Part shown: positions 29,102 through 38,700 of the stretch, in pieces
How the letters are laid out: every line of letters starts with the position of its first letter
Position numbering within the stretch: position 1 is the stretch's first letter
NCBI RefSeq assembly: GCF_000379605.1
Contig: NZ_KB902579.1
Coordinates: forward strand, 509,748 to 573,747
Direction of reading: 5' to 3'
Length of the DNA: 64,000 bases
From: Rhizobium giardinii bv. giardinii H152
GTDB taxonomy: Bacteria; Pseudomonadota; Alphaproteobacteria; Rhizobiales; Rhizobiaceae
The notes under the pieces: generated by a model
What the model was told of the DNA's origin: nothing
Seen by the model: only the letters and a program-made list of their open reading frames with translations
Databases searched by the model: none
Program-made: the position numbers and the translations under genes

Positions 29102-29903
29102 CGACCGGTCTCCTTGCTGATGACGAACATGCTACGCTGATCGAGCCGCGACGGTTTCCCGTTCAATTTTCAATTTTCCCGGCCATAATGCTATTTAATT
29201 AAACAGATTCCGATTGTTACGAAGAAGATCTAATATTTTGAACTAGGTATCAACTGTCCGTGATCCCCGGCAAAGACGGCTAGAGACCAGGCTTTGGCTT
29301 TCAGTCCACCCAGGGCACCGCCGCGTGAAGCCCGACTTGTCAGAAGGCATGAAAGCGCTCGGCAGGATGCGCGCCGCAGCGTGGTCGCTCCGTCGCCATC
29401 ATGGAGTTATGGACCGGGACCGGATTCCGGAAGATCGTGATCCTGGAACGTACCGCGTTTAAGCTCGCGACAGATCGTCGAGCGATGGCAACCGCGTTGA
29501 CGGGCCACTTCCTGGATCTGGAGATTATGCGCGATAAGGCGATGAAGACGCCGCCAATCGGCGAGGGTCGGTTGCTGATAGCGCCGTCACATTCCAAAAT
29601 CTCCAAGGGAACCCGTTGAAAACATTGGCATGTCGCACTTCATCCTTGAACCCACCCGGCTACATATCGAAGTGGGATAAGATAGATTATGGAACTTTAT
29701 TGTCTTGCTGTTTTCATGTGTGCGTGCGGTACATTGCCGGTGTAAAACTGCCGTCCGCTTGCAAAGCGCTCGTTTATGCGTTGGGCTACCCGACCACTTA
29801 TCCTGGCTGACCGTTTTGCGGTCTATAGTGTCTATTCTTCTCTTTTGTTGTATGTTGCTGAATGTCAGTCGATGTGACAACGCTTAGCTGCCGATTGCCC
29901 CGA
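29102..29903. other. Low-coding region with an IS30 remnant
   Basis: About 800 bases between the DUF4864 gene and tRNA-Glu. Apart from the transposase remnant at 29340-29586, only short unsupported ORFs on both strands are present. 29160-29260 and 29640-29880 are richer in A and T than the surroundings. It looks like a degraded insertion site. Confidence 0.55.
29340..29586 (-). pseudogene. Remnant of an IS30-family transposase (N-terminal helix-turn-helix)
   Basis: On the minus strand 29586-29407 reads 59 codons with the IS30 N-terminal pattern: YQQPTLADWRRLHRLIAHN, then IQEVARQRGCHRSTICREL, the helix-turn-helix, then KRGTFQDHDLPES as in IS30 relatives. It has no start codon, since TGA directly precedes it, and stops at a TAA. 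A further segment down to 29340 may continue in another frame. The catalytic DDE domain is absent and I see no terminal inverted repeats, so this is a dead fragment. Confidence 0.65.
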
Positions 29904-29978
29904 GCGCCCATCGTCTAGTGGTCAGGACGCCGCCCTCTCACGGCGGCAACACGGGTTCGAGTCCCGTTGGGCGTACCA
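29904..29978 (+). tRNA. tRNA-Glu (anticodon CUC)
   Basis: A 75-base cloverleaf with encoded CCA. The acceptor stem GCGCCCA pairs with TGGGCGT (one G-U), the anticodon stem CCGCC/GGCGG encloses loop CTCTCAC, and the T arm is CGGGTTCGAGTCCCG. Anticodon CTC reads GAG. Confidence 0.96.
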
Positions 29979-30150
29979 AAGGCAATGCTGTCGCCGCAGC
30001 GAACGATCCGGGCGCGCCTACGGTTTGTCGAACAGCGAAGCGCACCCGCATCTCATTCGGAAGGTCGAATTGTTGCGGCCTCCGCTTGACCATCGCCGTC
30101 CCCAAGGCTTAAGCGACACCTATCTCAACCGTCAGCGAAAGACCGACCCG

Positions 30151-31104
30151 ATGAGCGATTTGCGCATTCTTTCAGACGCTTTCATTCCCGAATTGCCGGG
30201 ACGCTACAAGGGCAAGGTTCGCGAGAACTACGATCTGCCGGATGGCCGCCGGATCATCATTGCGACAGATCGGCTGAGCGCCTTTGACGTCATCCTGACT
30301 TCGATTCCGTTCAAGGGCCAGGTGCTGACGCAGACGGCGCGCTACTGGTTCGAGGAAACGGCCGATATCTGCCCGAACCACGTCATCGACTATCCGGATC
30401 CCAACGTCGTCGTCGGCACGACGCTCGATATCCTGCCGGTCGAAATTGTCGTGCGCGGCTATCTTGCCGGCACGACCAGCACGTCGATCCTGACCAAATA
30501 CCGCAATGGCGAACGCGAGATGTACGGCATGCGGCTGCCGGACGGCCTGAAGGACAACGAGAAGCTTCCGCAGCCGATCATCACGCCGACCAGCAAGGCC
30601 TTCGACGGCGGCCATGACGAGCCGTTGTCCGCCGCTGACATCCTGTCGCAGAAACTGCTGACGCCGGAACAATGGGAAACCGTATCCCGCTACGCGCTGG
30701 CGCTGTTTCAGCGCGGCCAGGAGCGCGCCGCCGAACGTGGCCTCATTCTCGTCGATACCAAATATGAATTCGGCACCGACAAGGACGGCCGCATCGTTCT
30801 TGCCGACGAGATCCACACGCCCGACAGCAGCCGTTACTGGATTGCCGAGAGCTACGCGGAGAGCTTTGCCTCCGGCGCGCGGCCGAGGAGCTTCGACAAG
30901 GATTTCGTCCGTGCCTGGGTGACCGAACGTTGCGATCCCTACAAGGACCCGATCCCGGAAATTCCAGCCGAGCTCGTCGAACAGACGTCGAAAGTCTATA
31001 TCGAGGCTTACGAGACGATCACCGGCCAGCGTTTCGTGGCGGATCTTTCCGGCGCCACCGTTCTCGATCGTATCCGGCGCAACCTGCAGCCTTATTTCAG
31101 CTGA
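30151..31104 (+). CDS. purC: Phosphoribosylaminoimidazole-succinocarboxamide synthase
   Basis: 317 residues. PurC joins aspartate to CAIR in purine synthesis. Present are [32 protein letters not shown] and LVDTKYEFG. The length exceeds the roughly 240-residue common bacterial type and resembles the longer yeast-like class; rhizobia often carry both, so a second purC may exist elsewhere. The start at 30151 is chosen by the N-terminus; the ribosome site is weak. Its 3' end overlaps the opposing phosphodiesterase gene by 8 bases. Confidence 0.94.
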   Translation: MSDLRILSDAFIPELPGRYKGKVRENYDLPDGRRIIIATDRLSAFDVILTSIPFKGQVLTQTARYWFEETADICPNHVIDYPDPNVVVGTTLDILPVEIVVRGYLAGTTSTSILTKYRNGEREMYGMRLPDGLKDNEKLPQPIITPTSKAFDGGHDEPLSAADILSQKLLTPEQWETVSRYALALFQRGQERAAERGLILVDTKYEFGTDKDGRIVLADEIHTPDSSRYWIAESYAESFASGARPRSFDKDFVRAWVTERCDPYKDPIPEIPAELVEQTSKVYIEAYETITGQRFVADLSGATVLDRIRRNLQPYFS

Positions 31105-31933
31105 TCGGCCCGGCCCCGTCGGCCACGTCGAATTCAAACCGCATCCCGTCATAGGCCGGCTCGACGTGATCCGGCGTCTCGCGCATCAGCGTCTCGTAGT
31201 CGAGCGGCGTATGCATGTGGGTCAGCGCGGCGCGTTTCGGGGCGAAGCGTTCGATCCAGCCAAGCGACTGTTCGACCGACAGGTGGCTTGGGTGGAACTT
31301 GTATTGCAAGGTGTCGATCACCAGCGTGTCGAGCCCCGACATCTTGGCGATCGTATCCTCGGGGAAACCGCTGACATCGCTGCAATAGGCAAAATCGCCG
31401 ATGCGAAAACCGAGGGACACGATGCTGCCGTGGTGCTGCAGCAGAGGCTGAAAAGCGATCGCACCACCGGCGCCGGTGATCGTGATTTCCGGCAGGGACG
31501 GATCGATGATCTGCGCCTCGACAATCGGCGGATAGCTGCTGCCGGGCGGTGTTTCGAGGCAGTAGCGAAAGGCCTCGCGAATGCGGTCCAGCGTTGCCGC
31601 ATCGCTCCAGATCGGCATGCGCTTGCCGGTGTGTTGGACGTAGCCGCGCAGGTCGTCGATACCGTGGATATGGTCGGCATGCGCATGGCTGTAGAACACG
31701 GCATCCACATTCTCGACCTTTGCCGCGATCATATGTGCGCGGAAATCCGGTCCCGTATCGATGACAACGGCTGTCGTTCCGCCGTCTGGACCAATCTGCT
31801 GCACAAGCAAGGACGCGCGCGTGCGGCGGTTTTTGGGATTGGCCGGGTCGCAGGCACCCCAGTCGCCATTGATGCGCGGTACGCCCGGAGACGAGCCGCA
31901 GCCGAGAATGGTGAAAACCCGCCTCGCCGCCAC
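31097..31933 (-). CDS. MBL-fold metallohydrolase, PhnP-like phosphodiesterase
   Basis: 278 residues. The metallo-beta-lactamase motif [10 protein letters not shown] lies near residue 84-93, preceded by [14 protein letters not shown] and DTGPDFR, as in PhnP-type cyclic phosphate diesterases. I chose the GTG at 31933, one base after the tatD stop, because GAGG sits 7 bases upstream and the open frame before it is the shadow of tatD. It is the last gene of the minus-strand run from tmk. Without phn genes nearby the substrate is uncertain. Confidence 0.88.
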   Translation of the reverse strand: MAARRVFTILGCGSSPGVPRINGDWGACDPANPKNRRTRASLLVQQIGPDGGTTAVVIDTGPDFRAHMIAAKVENVDAVFYSHAHADHIHGIDDLRGYVQHTGKRMPIWSDAATLDRIREAFRYCLETPPGSSYPPIVEAQIIDPSLPEITITGAGGAIAFQPLLQHHGSIVSLGFRIGDFAYCSDVSGFPEDTIAKMSGLDTLVIDTLQYKFHPSHLSVEQSLGWIERFAPKRAALTHMHTPLDYETLMRETPDHVEPAYDGMRFEFDVADGAGPIS

Positions 31934-31934
31934 G

Positions 31935-32714
31935 TCAGAGCCTCGGCATCTTCGAGAAAACGCGCAACGCGTTTTCGGTGGTGATCGTCGCGATCTCCGC
32001 CGTCGAAACGCCGATCGTCTCGGCCAGGACCTGCGCCGTATGGGCGACATAGGCGGGCTCGTTGCGCTTGCCTCGGAACGGCTTCGGCGCCAGATAGGGT
32101 GCGTCGGTTTCGACGATCATCCGGTCGTGCGGCACGGTCTTGGCGATCTCGCGCAGTTCTTCCGATTTCGGAAAGGTCAGGATACCGGAGAAGGAAACAT
32201 AGCCGCCGAGCTCGACGCCGACACGCGCCAGGTCCGGCCCGGAAGAAAAGCAATGGAGCAGAAAAGGGAAGGACCCGTTCCCTATTTCCTCGGTCAGGAT
32301 CGCTGCCATGTCCTCGTCCGCCGAGCGGCTATGGATCACCAGCGGCAGGCCGGTTTCGCGCGCGGCGGCAATATGGCGGCGCAGGCCGATCGCCTGCGCA
32401 TCGCGCGGCGCATTGTCGTAGAAATAATCGAGCCCGGCCTCGCCGATCGCCACGACCTTGGGATGCGCCGAAAGTCGCACCAGGTCTGCCGTCTCGATAT
32501 CCAGTTCCTCGTCGGCGTTGTGCGGATGCGTGCCGACCGAGCAGAACACATTGGCATAGCTTTCCGCAATGCCAAGGATCGTCTCGAACTTCTTCACACG
32601 CGTCGAAATGGTGATCATCTGGCCGACGCCTGCCGCGCCGGCGCGCTCGATGATCGCGTCGCGCTCGGCCTCGAAATCCGGAAAATCCAGATGGCAATGG
32701 GTATCGATCAGCAT
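31935..32714 (-). CDS. TatD family deoxyribonuclease
   Basis: 259 residues of the metal-dependent TatD amidohydrolase superfamily. It begins MLIDTHCHLDFPDF with the HxH metal pair, and has GEAGLDYF, HSRSADEDM, FLLHCFSSG and VETDAPYLAPKP. TatD proteins are 3'-5' DNA exonucleases implicated in repair; the link with Tat export is not required. TAAGGA precedes the ATG at 32714, which lies 10 bases after the metG stop. Such a TatD gene commonly follows metG and holB. Confidence 0.93.
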   Translation of the reverse strand: MLIDTHCHLDFPDFEAERDAIIERAGAAGVGQMITISTRVKKFETILGIAESYANVFCSVGTHPHNADEELDIETADLVRLSAHPKVVAIGEAGLDYFYDNAPRDAQAIGLRRHIAAARETGLPLVIHSRSADEDMAAILTEEIGNGSFPFLLHCFSSGPDLARVGVELGGYVSFSGILTFPKSEELREIAKTVPHDRMIVETDAPYLAPKPFRGKRNEPAYVAHTAQVLAETIGVSTAEIATITTENALRVFSKMPRL

Positions 32715-32724
32715 TCGAGCGTCC

Positions 32725-34275
32725 TTACGCTTCCGGCGCGACGTAGCGCGGGAACACCGGCTTCGGCGCCTCCAGAGCCGTTCCGGCGACCAGACGCCCC
32801 GCTTCGCCGAGTGACGCGAAACCGCGCTTGTCGGGCGCAACGGCAACGAGGTCGAGCAGCTTTTCAGCCGATTCCGGCATGAACGGCTGCAGCAGGATGG
32901 CAATTTGGCGCACGACGTCGGCCGTGACATAAAGCACGGTCGCCATGCGGGCCGGATCGGTCTTCTTCAACGCCCACGGTTCCTGGCTTGCGAAATAGCG
33001 GTCGGCCTCCGACACCACCGCAATGATCGAGGTCAGCGCCCGATGGATCATCAGCGCGTTCATGTCGTCGCGCGTCGAGGCATGCAGCGCGTCCGCCGAA
33101 GCCAGCATCGCCTTGTCCTCTTCGGTCAGCGGTCCGCATTCGGGGATCTGCCCGTCGCAATTCTTGACGATCATCGACAGCGAACGGCTGGCAAGGTTGC
33201 CGATGCCGTTGGCGAGGTCGGAGTTGATCCGGGTCGCGATCCCCTCCTCGCTGTAGCTGCCGTCCTGGCCGAAGGAGACTTCGCGCAGGAAGAAATAGCG
33301 GATCTGGTCGAGGCCGAAATGCTCGACCAGATTGAAGGGATCGACGACATTGCCGAGCGACTTCGACATCTTCTCGCCCTTGTTGAGCAGGAAGCCATGC
33401 GCAAAGACCTTCTTCGGCAAGGGCAGGCCGGCCGACATCAGGAAGGCTGGCCAGTAGACCGCGTGAAAGCGAATGATGTCCTTGCCGATCATGTGGATGT
33501 TCGCCGGCCAGTATTTCGCCCGCGGCCCTTCCGGATCGGTGAGGTAGCCGGTCGCGGTGATGTAGTTTGTGAGCGCATCGACCCAGACATACATGACATG
33601 GCCTGGATCGTTCGGAACCGGAATACCCCAGTCGAACGTCGTGCGCGACATGGAGAGATCCTTGAGGCCGGATTTCACGAAGGAAATCACCTCGTTGCGG
33701 CGCTCGGCGGGGCCGATGAAATCCGGATTTTCCTCGTAGTGTTTCAAGAGCTTTTCCTGATAGGCGGAAAGCTTGAAGAAGTAGCTCGCCTCTTCCACCC
33801 ATTCGACCGGCGTCCCTTGAGGCCCATAGCGAACGCCGTCGGCGCGCAGTTCGGTCTCGCCTTCCTGGTAGTAGGCCTCGTCGCGCACCGAATACCAGCC
33901 GGAATAGCTGTCCTTGTAGAGGTCGCCCGCCTCGCCCATGCGCATCCAGATATTCTTTACCGCCTCGTGGTGACGCTTCTCGGTGGTGCGAATGAAATCG
34001 TCGTTTGAGGCGTTGAGGAGAACCGCCATCTTCTGGAATTCGGCGGAGTTGCGGTCAGCCAGTTCCTGGGCCGAGATGCCTTCCTTGCGGGCCGTCTGCT
34101 GCATCTTCTGGCCGTGTTCGTCCGTACCCGTCAGGAAGAAAACGTCGCGCCCGTCCAGCCGCTGGTAGCGGGCCATCGCATCCGTCGCAATCAACTCGTA
34201 GGCGTGGCCGATATGCGGCTTGCCATTCGGGTAGGAAATCGCGGTGGTGATGTAAAACGGGGACGTGTCGGTCAT
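32725..34275 (-). CDS. metG: Methionyl-tRNA synthetase
   Basis: 516 residues, class I synthetase. The HIGH motif is HIGH at residues 21-24, and KMSKS appears as KMSKSLGN near residue 301. The long zinc-knuckle Cys sets of E. coli MetRS and the C-terminal EMAP-like dimerisation domain are absent, which is normal for the short alphaproteobacterial form. It sits between holB and tatD on the minus strand. The 177 bases before it hold no gene. Confidence 0.96.
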   Translation of the reverse strand: MTDTSPFYITTAISYPNGKPHIGHAYELIATDAMARYQRLDGRDVFFLTGTDEHGQKMQQTARKEGISAQELADRNSAEFQKMAVLLNASNDDFIRTTEKRHHEAVKNIWMRMGEAGDLYKDSYSGWYSVRDEAYYQEGETELRADGVRYGPQGTPVEWVEEASYFFKLSAYQEKLLKHYEENPDFIGPAERRNEVISFVKSGLKDLSMSRTTFDWGIPVPNDPGHVMYVWVDALTNYITATGYLTDPEGPRAKYWPANIHMIGKDIIRFHAVYWPAFLMSAGLPLPKKVFAHGFLLNKGEKMSKSLGNVVDPFNLVEHFGLDQIRYFFLREVSFGQDGSYSEEGIATRINSDLANGIGNLASRSLSMIVKNCDGQIPECGPLTEEDKAMLASADALHASTRDDMNALMIHRALTSIIAVVSEADRYFASQEPWALKKTDPARMATVLYVTADVVRQIAILLQPFMPESAEKLLDLVAVAPDKRGFASLGEAGRLVAGTALEAPKPVFPRYVAPEA

Positions 34276-34452
34276 GATCGGGTTTCGGCCTGTGTCTGAT
34301 CTTTTGGTGTCTGGCTATTAGCGCATCCCATGGCCGGATGAAACAGTGCGCCCTCAGAAAAGCTGCCCGCGCCTGTTCCTGCACGCAGCAATTCCCTGCC
34401 GCCGAACGGAGCCATATCGAACGTGCCGCCGTGATCGAACGCAAGTGGAAGT

Positions 34453-35496
34453 TCAGGCCGCCGGAAGGGATTCGGTCTTGATGTCGTCGAGGATCGAAAG
34501 CACGGTCTGCTTGCGATCGAGATTATAGGCCTGCGCCAGGGACAGCCGCTCGGCGATGGTCGCCGACAGTCGCGCGAAGCGTTCGGCCCGGGCGATGTCG
34601 CCGGCAACACCCGCCTGTCGCGCCGCCCGCATGATATGTCCGCTGACCAGCGCGGAAAAGAAATCGAAAATGGTCTCGTTGTCCTTGGCCGACAGAACAT
34701 CGGCGAGCTTGTGCATGTCCCTGCGGATCGCCGGTCCGTGGCCCGCAAGGATCGCCTCGAAGGCGGTCATGATATCGAGACCGCCATAGTTGATCAGCTT
34801 CAACGCTTCCGAGACGCTGCCATCCGCCGCCGCGAGCACCTTTTGCGCGTCCGGACCGGAAAGGTCGAAACCGAGATTGGTCAGCGCGTCGCGCAGGGCA
34901 TCCGGTGCCAGCGGCTTCAGCTGCAGCGGCAGGCAGCGCGAACGGATGGTTGGCAGCAACTTGCCCGGCGCATGGGTCAGCACCAGGAACAGCGACCGTT
35001 TCGGCGGCTCCTCGAGAATTTTCAGGATCGCGTTGGCGGCATTGCGGTTGAGATCGTCGGCCGGATCGACGATGACGATGCGCCAGTTGCCGGTACCGGA
35101 CGTTTGCGAGAAGAACTTGCCGGCCCGGCGCACCTCGTCGACGGTGATGGCGCTCTTGACCTTGCCGGTCTTGTCGTCGAGCGGCCGCGTCAGATGCAAA
35201 AGGTTGTGCGACGCGCCTGAAGCGATCTGCCGGCTGACGATCGCGGTTGGATCGGGAGTGGCGAGCTCCGCCGGCGCCTGCGAAGGCTCGGGATGGGTCA
35301 GCACGTGGTTGGCGAAGCGGAAGGCAAGCGTCGCCTTGCCGATGCCCGCCGGCCCCTCGATGAGGATGGCGTGATGCCCCTTCCCAGACCGGTAGCTTTG
35401 CGCCAGAAAATGCTCCGCTTCGGCATGACCGAAGAGCCTGGTATTTTCCGCTGGCGGCACAGCGCCATCCAGAACGTCAAATCGATCACTGCTCAT
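34453..35496 (-). CDS. holB: DNA polymerase III subunit delta'
   Basis: 347 residues, clamp-loader AAA+ protein. A P-loop EGPAGIGKATLAF is near residue 44, and the sensor/SRC-like region has ILKILEEPPKRSLFLVLTH and TIRSRC. The ATG at 35496 overlaps the tmk stop (ATGA), so tmk and holB are translationally coupled, an arrangement seen across bacteria. Delta' acts as the stator of the clamp loader. Confidence 0.94.
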   Translation of the reverse strand: MSSDRFDVLDGAVPPAENTRLFGHAEAEHFLAQSYRSGKGHHAILIEGPAGIGKATLAFRFANHVLTHPEPSQAPAELATPDPTAIVSRQIASGASHNLLHLTRPLDDKTGKVKSAITVDEVRRAGKFFSQTSGTGNWRIVIVDPADDLNRNAANAILKILEEPPKRSLFLVLTHAPGKLLPTIRSRCLPLQLKPLAPDALRDALTNLGFDLSGPDAQKVLAAADGSVSEALKLINYGGLDIMTAFEAILAGHGPAIRRDMHKLADVLSAKDNETIFDFFSALVSGHIMRAARQAGVAGDIARAERFARLSATIAERLSLAQAYNLDRKQTVLSILDDIKTESLPAA

Positions 35497-36191
35497 TGCG
35501 CCGCTTCCGTTTCCGGTCCATCGCCACCCGTGGACAACAACGGCTCGACAATCGCAAGCACCGCGGCGGCGATGTCGCTGGCACTCGCTGCCGCATCGAC
35601 CACATGACAGCGCCGCGGATCGGCTCTGGCGATAGCACGGAAAGCCTCGCGACGCTTTTCGTGCGTTTCGAGTTCTTCCTTCTCGAAGCGGTCGAGTTCG
35701 ACCTCCTCGCCGGCCGGCGCTTCCGCCATAGCCGCGCGGCGGCGCACGCGCTCGAGACCGACGGCAGCGGGAAGATCGAAGATGATGGTGCAATTCGGGG
35801 TCACGCCATTGACCGCGACCCGCTCCAGGGCCTCGATGAAGGACGGTTCCAGGTTGCCAGTCACGCCTTGATAGACGCGTGAGGAGTCCATGAACCGGTC
35901 GCACAGGACGACCGTGCCGTTCAGAAGCGCCGGACGAATGACTTCCTCGACATGATCGCTTCGCGCGGCCGCAAAAAGAATGGCTTCCATGCGCACGCCA
36001 AATTCCTGCGCCGCGCCGGAGAGAAGCACATGCCGCACGGCCTCCGCGCCGGGAGAGCCGCCCGGCTCGCGCGTGGTCAGAACCGTTAAGCCGCGGTCAC
36101 GCAGGGAATCGGCAAGCAGGCGAATCTGGGTGGATTTTCCGGCCCCCTCGCCGCCCTCGAATGTAACGAACAGGCCTTTTCCGACTGACAC
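35493..36191 (-). CDS. tmk: Thymidylate kinase
   Basis: 232 residues from the GTG at 36191. That start has GGGA 7 bases upstream and yields the family-like N-terminus MSVGKGLFVTFEGGEGAGKS; an ATG at 36215 and a GTG at 36236 are alternatives that add 8 or 15 unusual residues. The P-loop GGEGAGKST is at residues 13-21, the DRF motif (LCDRFMDSS) binds dTMP, and the lid region follows. It phosphorylates dTMP to dTDP. It ends by overlapping holB. Confidence 0.94.
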   Translation of the reverse strand: MSVGKGLFVTFEGGEGAGKSTQIRLLADSLRDRGLTVLTTREPGGSPGAEAVRHVLLSGAAQEFGVRMEAILFAAARSDHVEEVIRPALLNGTVVLCDRFMDSSRVYQGVTGNLEPSFIEALERVAVNGVTPNCTIIFDLPAAVGLERVRRRAAMAEAPAGEEVELDRFEKEELETHEKRREAFRAIARADPRRCHVVDAAASASDIAAAVLAIVEPLLSTGGDGPETEAAQ

Positions 36192-36334
36192 TCTTGATTC
36201 CCGTATGACCGCCATCGCCCGCCATGGGACGGGCACGTTTGTATTCCGGCTGCCCCGAACGGTGCAGCGCTTGCAACTCGAATTCTGTTTAGCGGATTGT
36301 CCCGGACGGCGAAACCTTCGATGCCGTCATTTCC

Positions 36335-37489
36335 TCATAACCAGAAAAACAGCAGCTCCTGCAGCGCGTCGGCCGCCCGGCTGCTGAGCGACCCCTCCCC
36401 TACAGCCCCTGCAGTTTCGACCGGAACCTCGCGCAGCAGCCGCGTACCGTTCCAGATCTTCAGGGTGCCCGCGTGCCGGCCGGTTGCGAGCGGGACCGTC
36501 AAAGGCCAGCGATAGATCACCTTGGCCGACAGGCGTTCGGGATTGTTGACGGGGACGAGCACATCGACGGCATCGCGCGTCACCAACGTCACATGCGATT
36601 GTGCTCCACCGTAGACGGCGGCTTCGCCGACCGCTTCGCCGGCCAAGAACAACGTCTTCCGCTCAAAGGCGGTCATCGACCAGTCGAGCACCCGGCGCGT
36701 CTCCTCGATCCGCTCCTTGTCGCTTGCCAGCCCGCCGATCGCGAGAAAGACACGCCGACCGTTTCGCTGCATGGTCGCGACCATCGAGTAGCCGAACCCC
36801 TCGGCAAATCCGGTCACGAAACCGTCGACGCCGATATTGGCTGCGACGAGCGGATTGCGGTTGCGCTGGAGAATCTTGTTCCACTCGAATTCCGCCTGGG
36901 AATAATAGTGGAAAAATTCCGGGTAACGCGTGTGGATGTGCCGCGCGAGCAGCGCCATGTCGCGCATCGTCACCGCATTCTGCGGATCGGGAAGTCCGGT
37001 CGCGTTCTGGAAAACCGAGGCGGTCATTCCGAGTTCACGAGCCCGCTCCGTCATGCGCTTGGCGAAGGCGCCCTCGCTGCCGGCCATCCCTTCCGCCAAG
37101 GTGATGCAGGCGTCATTGGCGAACTGGACGGTCACGCCCTGAAGGAGATCGGCAACGCGGATGCGCGACTTCAAGACGGCGAACATCGTCGAGGTGCCGG
37201 ATGGCGCGCCACCGGTCCGCCAGGCATGTTCGGAGACAGGAAATTCGGTATCGAGCGTCAGCTCGTTCTTGCCGAGCGCGTCGAAGACGATCTCGGCGGT
37301 CATCAGCTTGGCCAGCGATGCCGGCGGCACCGGGGCATCTTCATCCTTGGCAAAGAGGACCGTGCCGGTTTCGGCATCGATCAGGTATGCCTGCCTGGCC
37401 TTGGTTTCAAAAGCTTCAGCCTGCGCGATCAAGGGCGCGCAGAAATACAATGCGACGAAGATGAAGACCGAGAACAGCCGTGCGCGCAT
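36335..37489 (-). CDS. D-alanyl-D-alanine carboxypeptidase family protein with altered active site
   Basis: 384 residues of the PBP5/DacF type (Peptidase S11). A signal peptide (MRARLFSVFIFVALYF...AQAEA) directs it to the periplasm, and a C-terminal PBP5-like domain ends in a hydrophobic segment, LLFFWL. The SxxK motif is present as SLAK at 58-61. The other two motifs are changed: the SxN place reads FAN (123-125) and the KTG place reads VTG (225-227). The start at 37489 follows GGAG; an ATG at 37516 is possible. It lies directly before tmk on the strand. Confidence 0.88.
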   Translation of the reverse strand: MRARLFSVFIFVALYFCAPLIAQAEAFETKARQAYLIDAETGTVLFAKDEDAPVPPASLAKLMTAEIVFDALGKNELTLDTEFPVSEHAWRTGGAPSGTSTMFAVLKSRIRVADLLQGVTVQFANDACITLAEGMAGSEGAFAKRMTERARELGMTASVFQNATGLPDPQNAVTMRDMALLARHIHTRYPEFFHYYSQAEFEWNKILQRNRNPLVAANIGVDGFVTGFAEGFGYSMVATMQRNGRRVFLAIGGLASDKERIEETRRVLDWSMTAFERKTLFLAGEAVGEAAVYGGAQSHVTLVTRDAVDVLVPVNNPERLSAKVIYRWPLTVPLATGRHAGTLKIWNGTRLLREVPVETAGAVGEGSLSSRAADALQELLFFWL

Positions 37490-37556
37490 TCCAAACTCCG
37501 GTTCCTCTCCGGCCATAGCAGCCGGCTCACCGGGGATCAATCGGCGCATCTCGGAT

Positions 37557-37671
37557 TAGAGCATGATGCCGAAAAGTGTAAGCGGTTTTCGGACGACATC
37601 ATGCTCTACTTCTTTGATTCTAGAGCGGATTCAGATTTTAGGTCGATTCGACCTAAAATCATCCGGCTCTA
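37557..37671. repeat. Rhizobial intergenic palindromic repeat
   Basis: Two consecutive palindromes: 37558-37607, with arms AGAGCATGATG and CATCATGCTCT, and 37620-37671, containing a near-perfect 13-bp inverted repeat at 37634-37660 (GATTTTAGGTCGA). This composite sequence is familiar to me as a dispersed intergenic element of Rhizobium and Sinorhizobium genomes. Its right edge overlaps the rlpA stop codon. Confidence 0.8.
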
Positions 37672-38700
37672 TCGCAGGACGCTCTGGCGTTTTGCATATT
37701 CGACGATGGTATTTGGCGTCAGCGGGTTCTTGTCGACCAGAATGGCATCGAAAGCTGTTTCGGAGGTGCTGACCCGCGCTTCGACATAGGCCGCCGCATA
37801 GGCCATGTTGCCGTCGGGCAGCGGAATGTACTCCGGCCGCTCGGTCGGGATCGGCCCGATTTCCGGCAGCATGACGAAGGCATCGAGCACCGCCGACGCG
37901 GCAATCGGCGTTGCGGTTTCGGCGAGCGCCGTCACCGGCACGCCCATTTCCAAGTTCGATTTCGAAGGCATGGTCAGCGTGCCGAGGCTGCCGGCCTGTT
38001 TGCGCAACGGCTCGTTCGACGCGACCATCACGCCGGTTGCGATCTGTCCTTCGGGGAAGGCGTTCGGCGTGCGATCGCCCTTCCGGACATAGGACGCCAT
38101 CAGGTAGGGCATGTCGTTGCCCTCAAGCGGCGCCTTGCCGATATACTGGACGCGCACCTGGGCACTGCCCTTGCGCTTCATGTCGAGGAAATCGGCGGTC
38201 TTGGAGGAGACGTCGATGATACGGCCCATCTCATAGGGGCCGCGATCGTTGACGCGCACCACCACCGAAGAACCGTTCTCGAGATTGGTGACGCGGGCAT
38301 AGCTCGGCAGCGGGAACGTCGGGTGGGCGGCCGACAGGTGGTATTTGTCGTAGACTTCGCCATTCGCCGTCAGGCGGCCGTGAAACGCCGAACCGTACCA
38401 GGAGGACATGCCGGTCTTGTTGTAGCCGAAATCCTCTTTCGGCTGGTACCACTTGCCCTTGACCTTGTAGGGTTTGCCGACCTGGTAGCGACCGCCGCCC
38501 TTGGGGATATTGCGGCCATCGGCAACCCGCGGGCTCGCCTTCACGCCATAGACCGACTCGGCAAAATATTCCTTGCTGCGCAGCTTGTCCCGTTTGACGC
38601 TGCCCGTCGATCCGCACGCCGTCAGCGCGGCGCAAACCATGGGGATGGCGGCAAAGCGTAATCCCCTGAAGAGAAGAGCCGCAGTCTGATTGGATGTCAT
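37669..38700 (-). CDS. rlpA: RlpA-like septal ring lytic transglycosylase lipoprotein
   Basis: 343 residues. A lipoprotein signal with lipobox LTAC at about residues 24-27 anchors it in the outer membrane. The double-psi beta-barrel RlpA domain spans about 90-180: GMSSWYGSAFHGRLTANGEVYD, LPSYARVTN, VVRVNDRGPY and the catalytic-type Asp in IIDVSSKTAD. There is no C-terminal SPOR domain; the last 140 residues are low-complexity. RlpA acts on denuded glycan at division sites. The start at 38700 gives the cleanest lipoprotein signal. Its stop TAG lies in the repeat. Confidence 0.92.
   Translation of the reverse strand: MTSNQTAALLFRGLRFAAIPMVCAALTACGSTGSVKRDKLRSKEYFAESVYGVKASPRVADGRNIPKGGGRYQVGKPYKVKGKWYQPKEDFGYNKTGMSSWYGSAFHGRLTANGEVYDKYHLSAAHPTFPLPSYARVTNLENGSSVVVRVNDRGPYEMGRIIDVSSKTADFLDMKRKGSAQVRVQYIGKAPLEGNDMPYLMASYVRKGDRTPNAFPEGQIATGVMVASNEPLRKQAGSLGTLTMPSKSNLEMGVPVTALAETATPIAASAVLDAFVMLPEIGPIPTERPEYIPLPDGNMAYAAAYVEARVSTSETAFDAILVDKNPLTPNTIVEYAKRQSVLR

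Noticed and set aside
29587-29880. 97-codon minus-strand ORF before tRNA-Glu
   Set aside because: It merges by chance into the IS30 remnant frame, has no ribosome site and no family pattern; treated as non-coding.
36473-37789. Plus-strand open frame of 438 codons across the DD-peptidase gene and the palindromic repeat
   Set aside because: Antisense shadow of a recognisable S11 protein; it also runs through an intergenic repeat.
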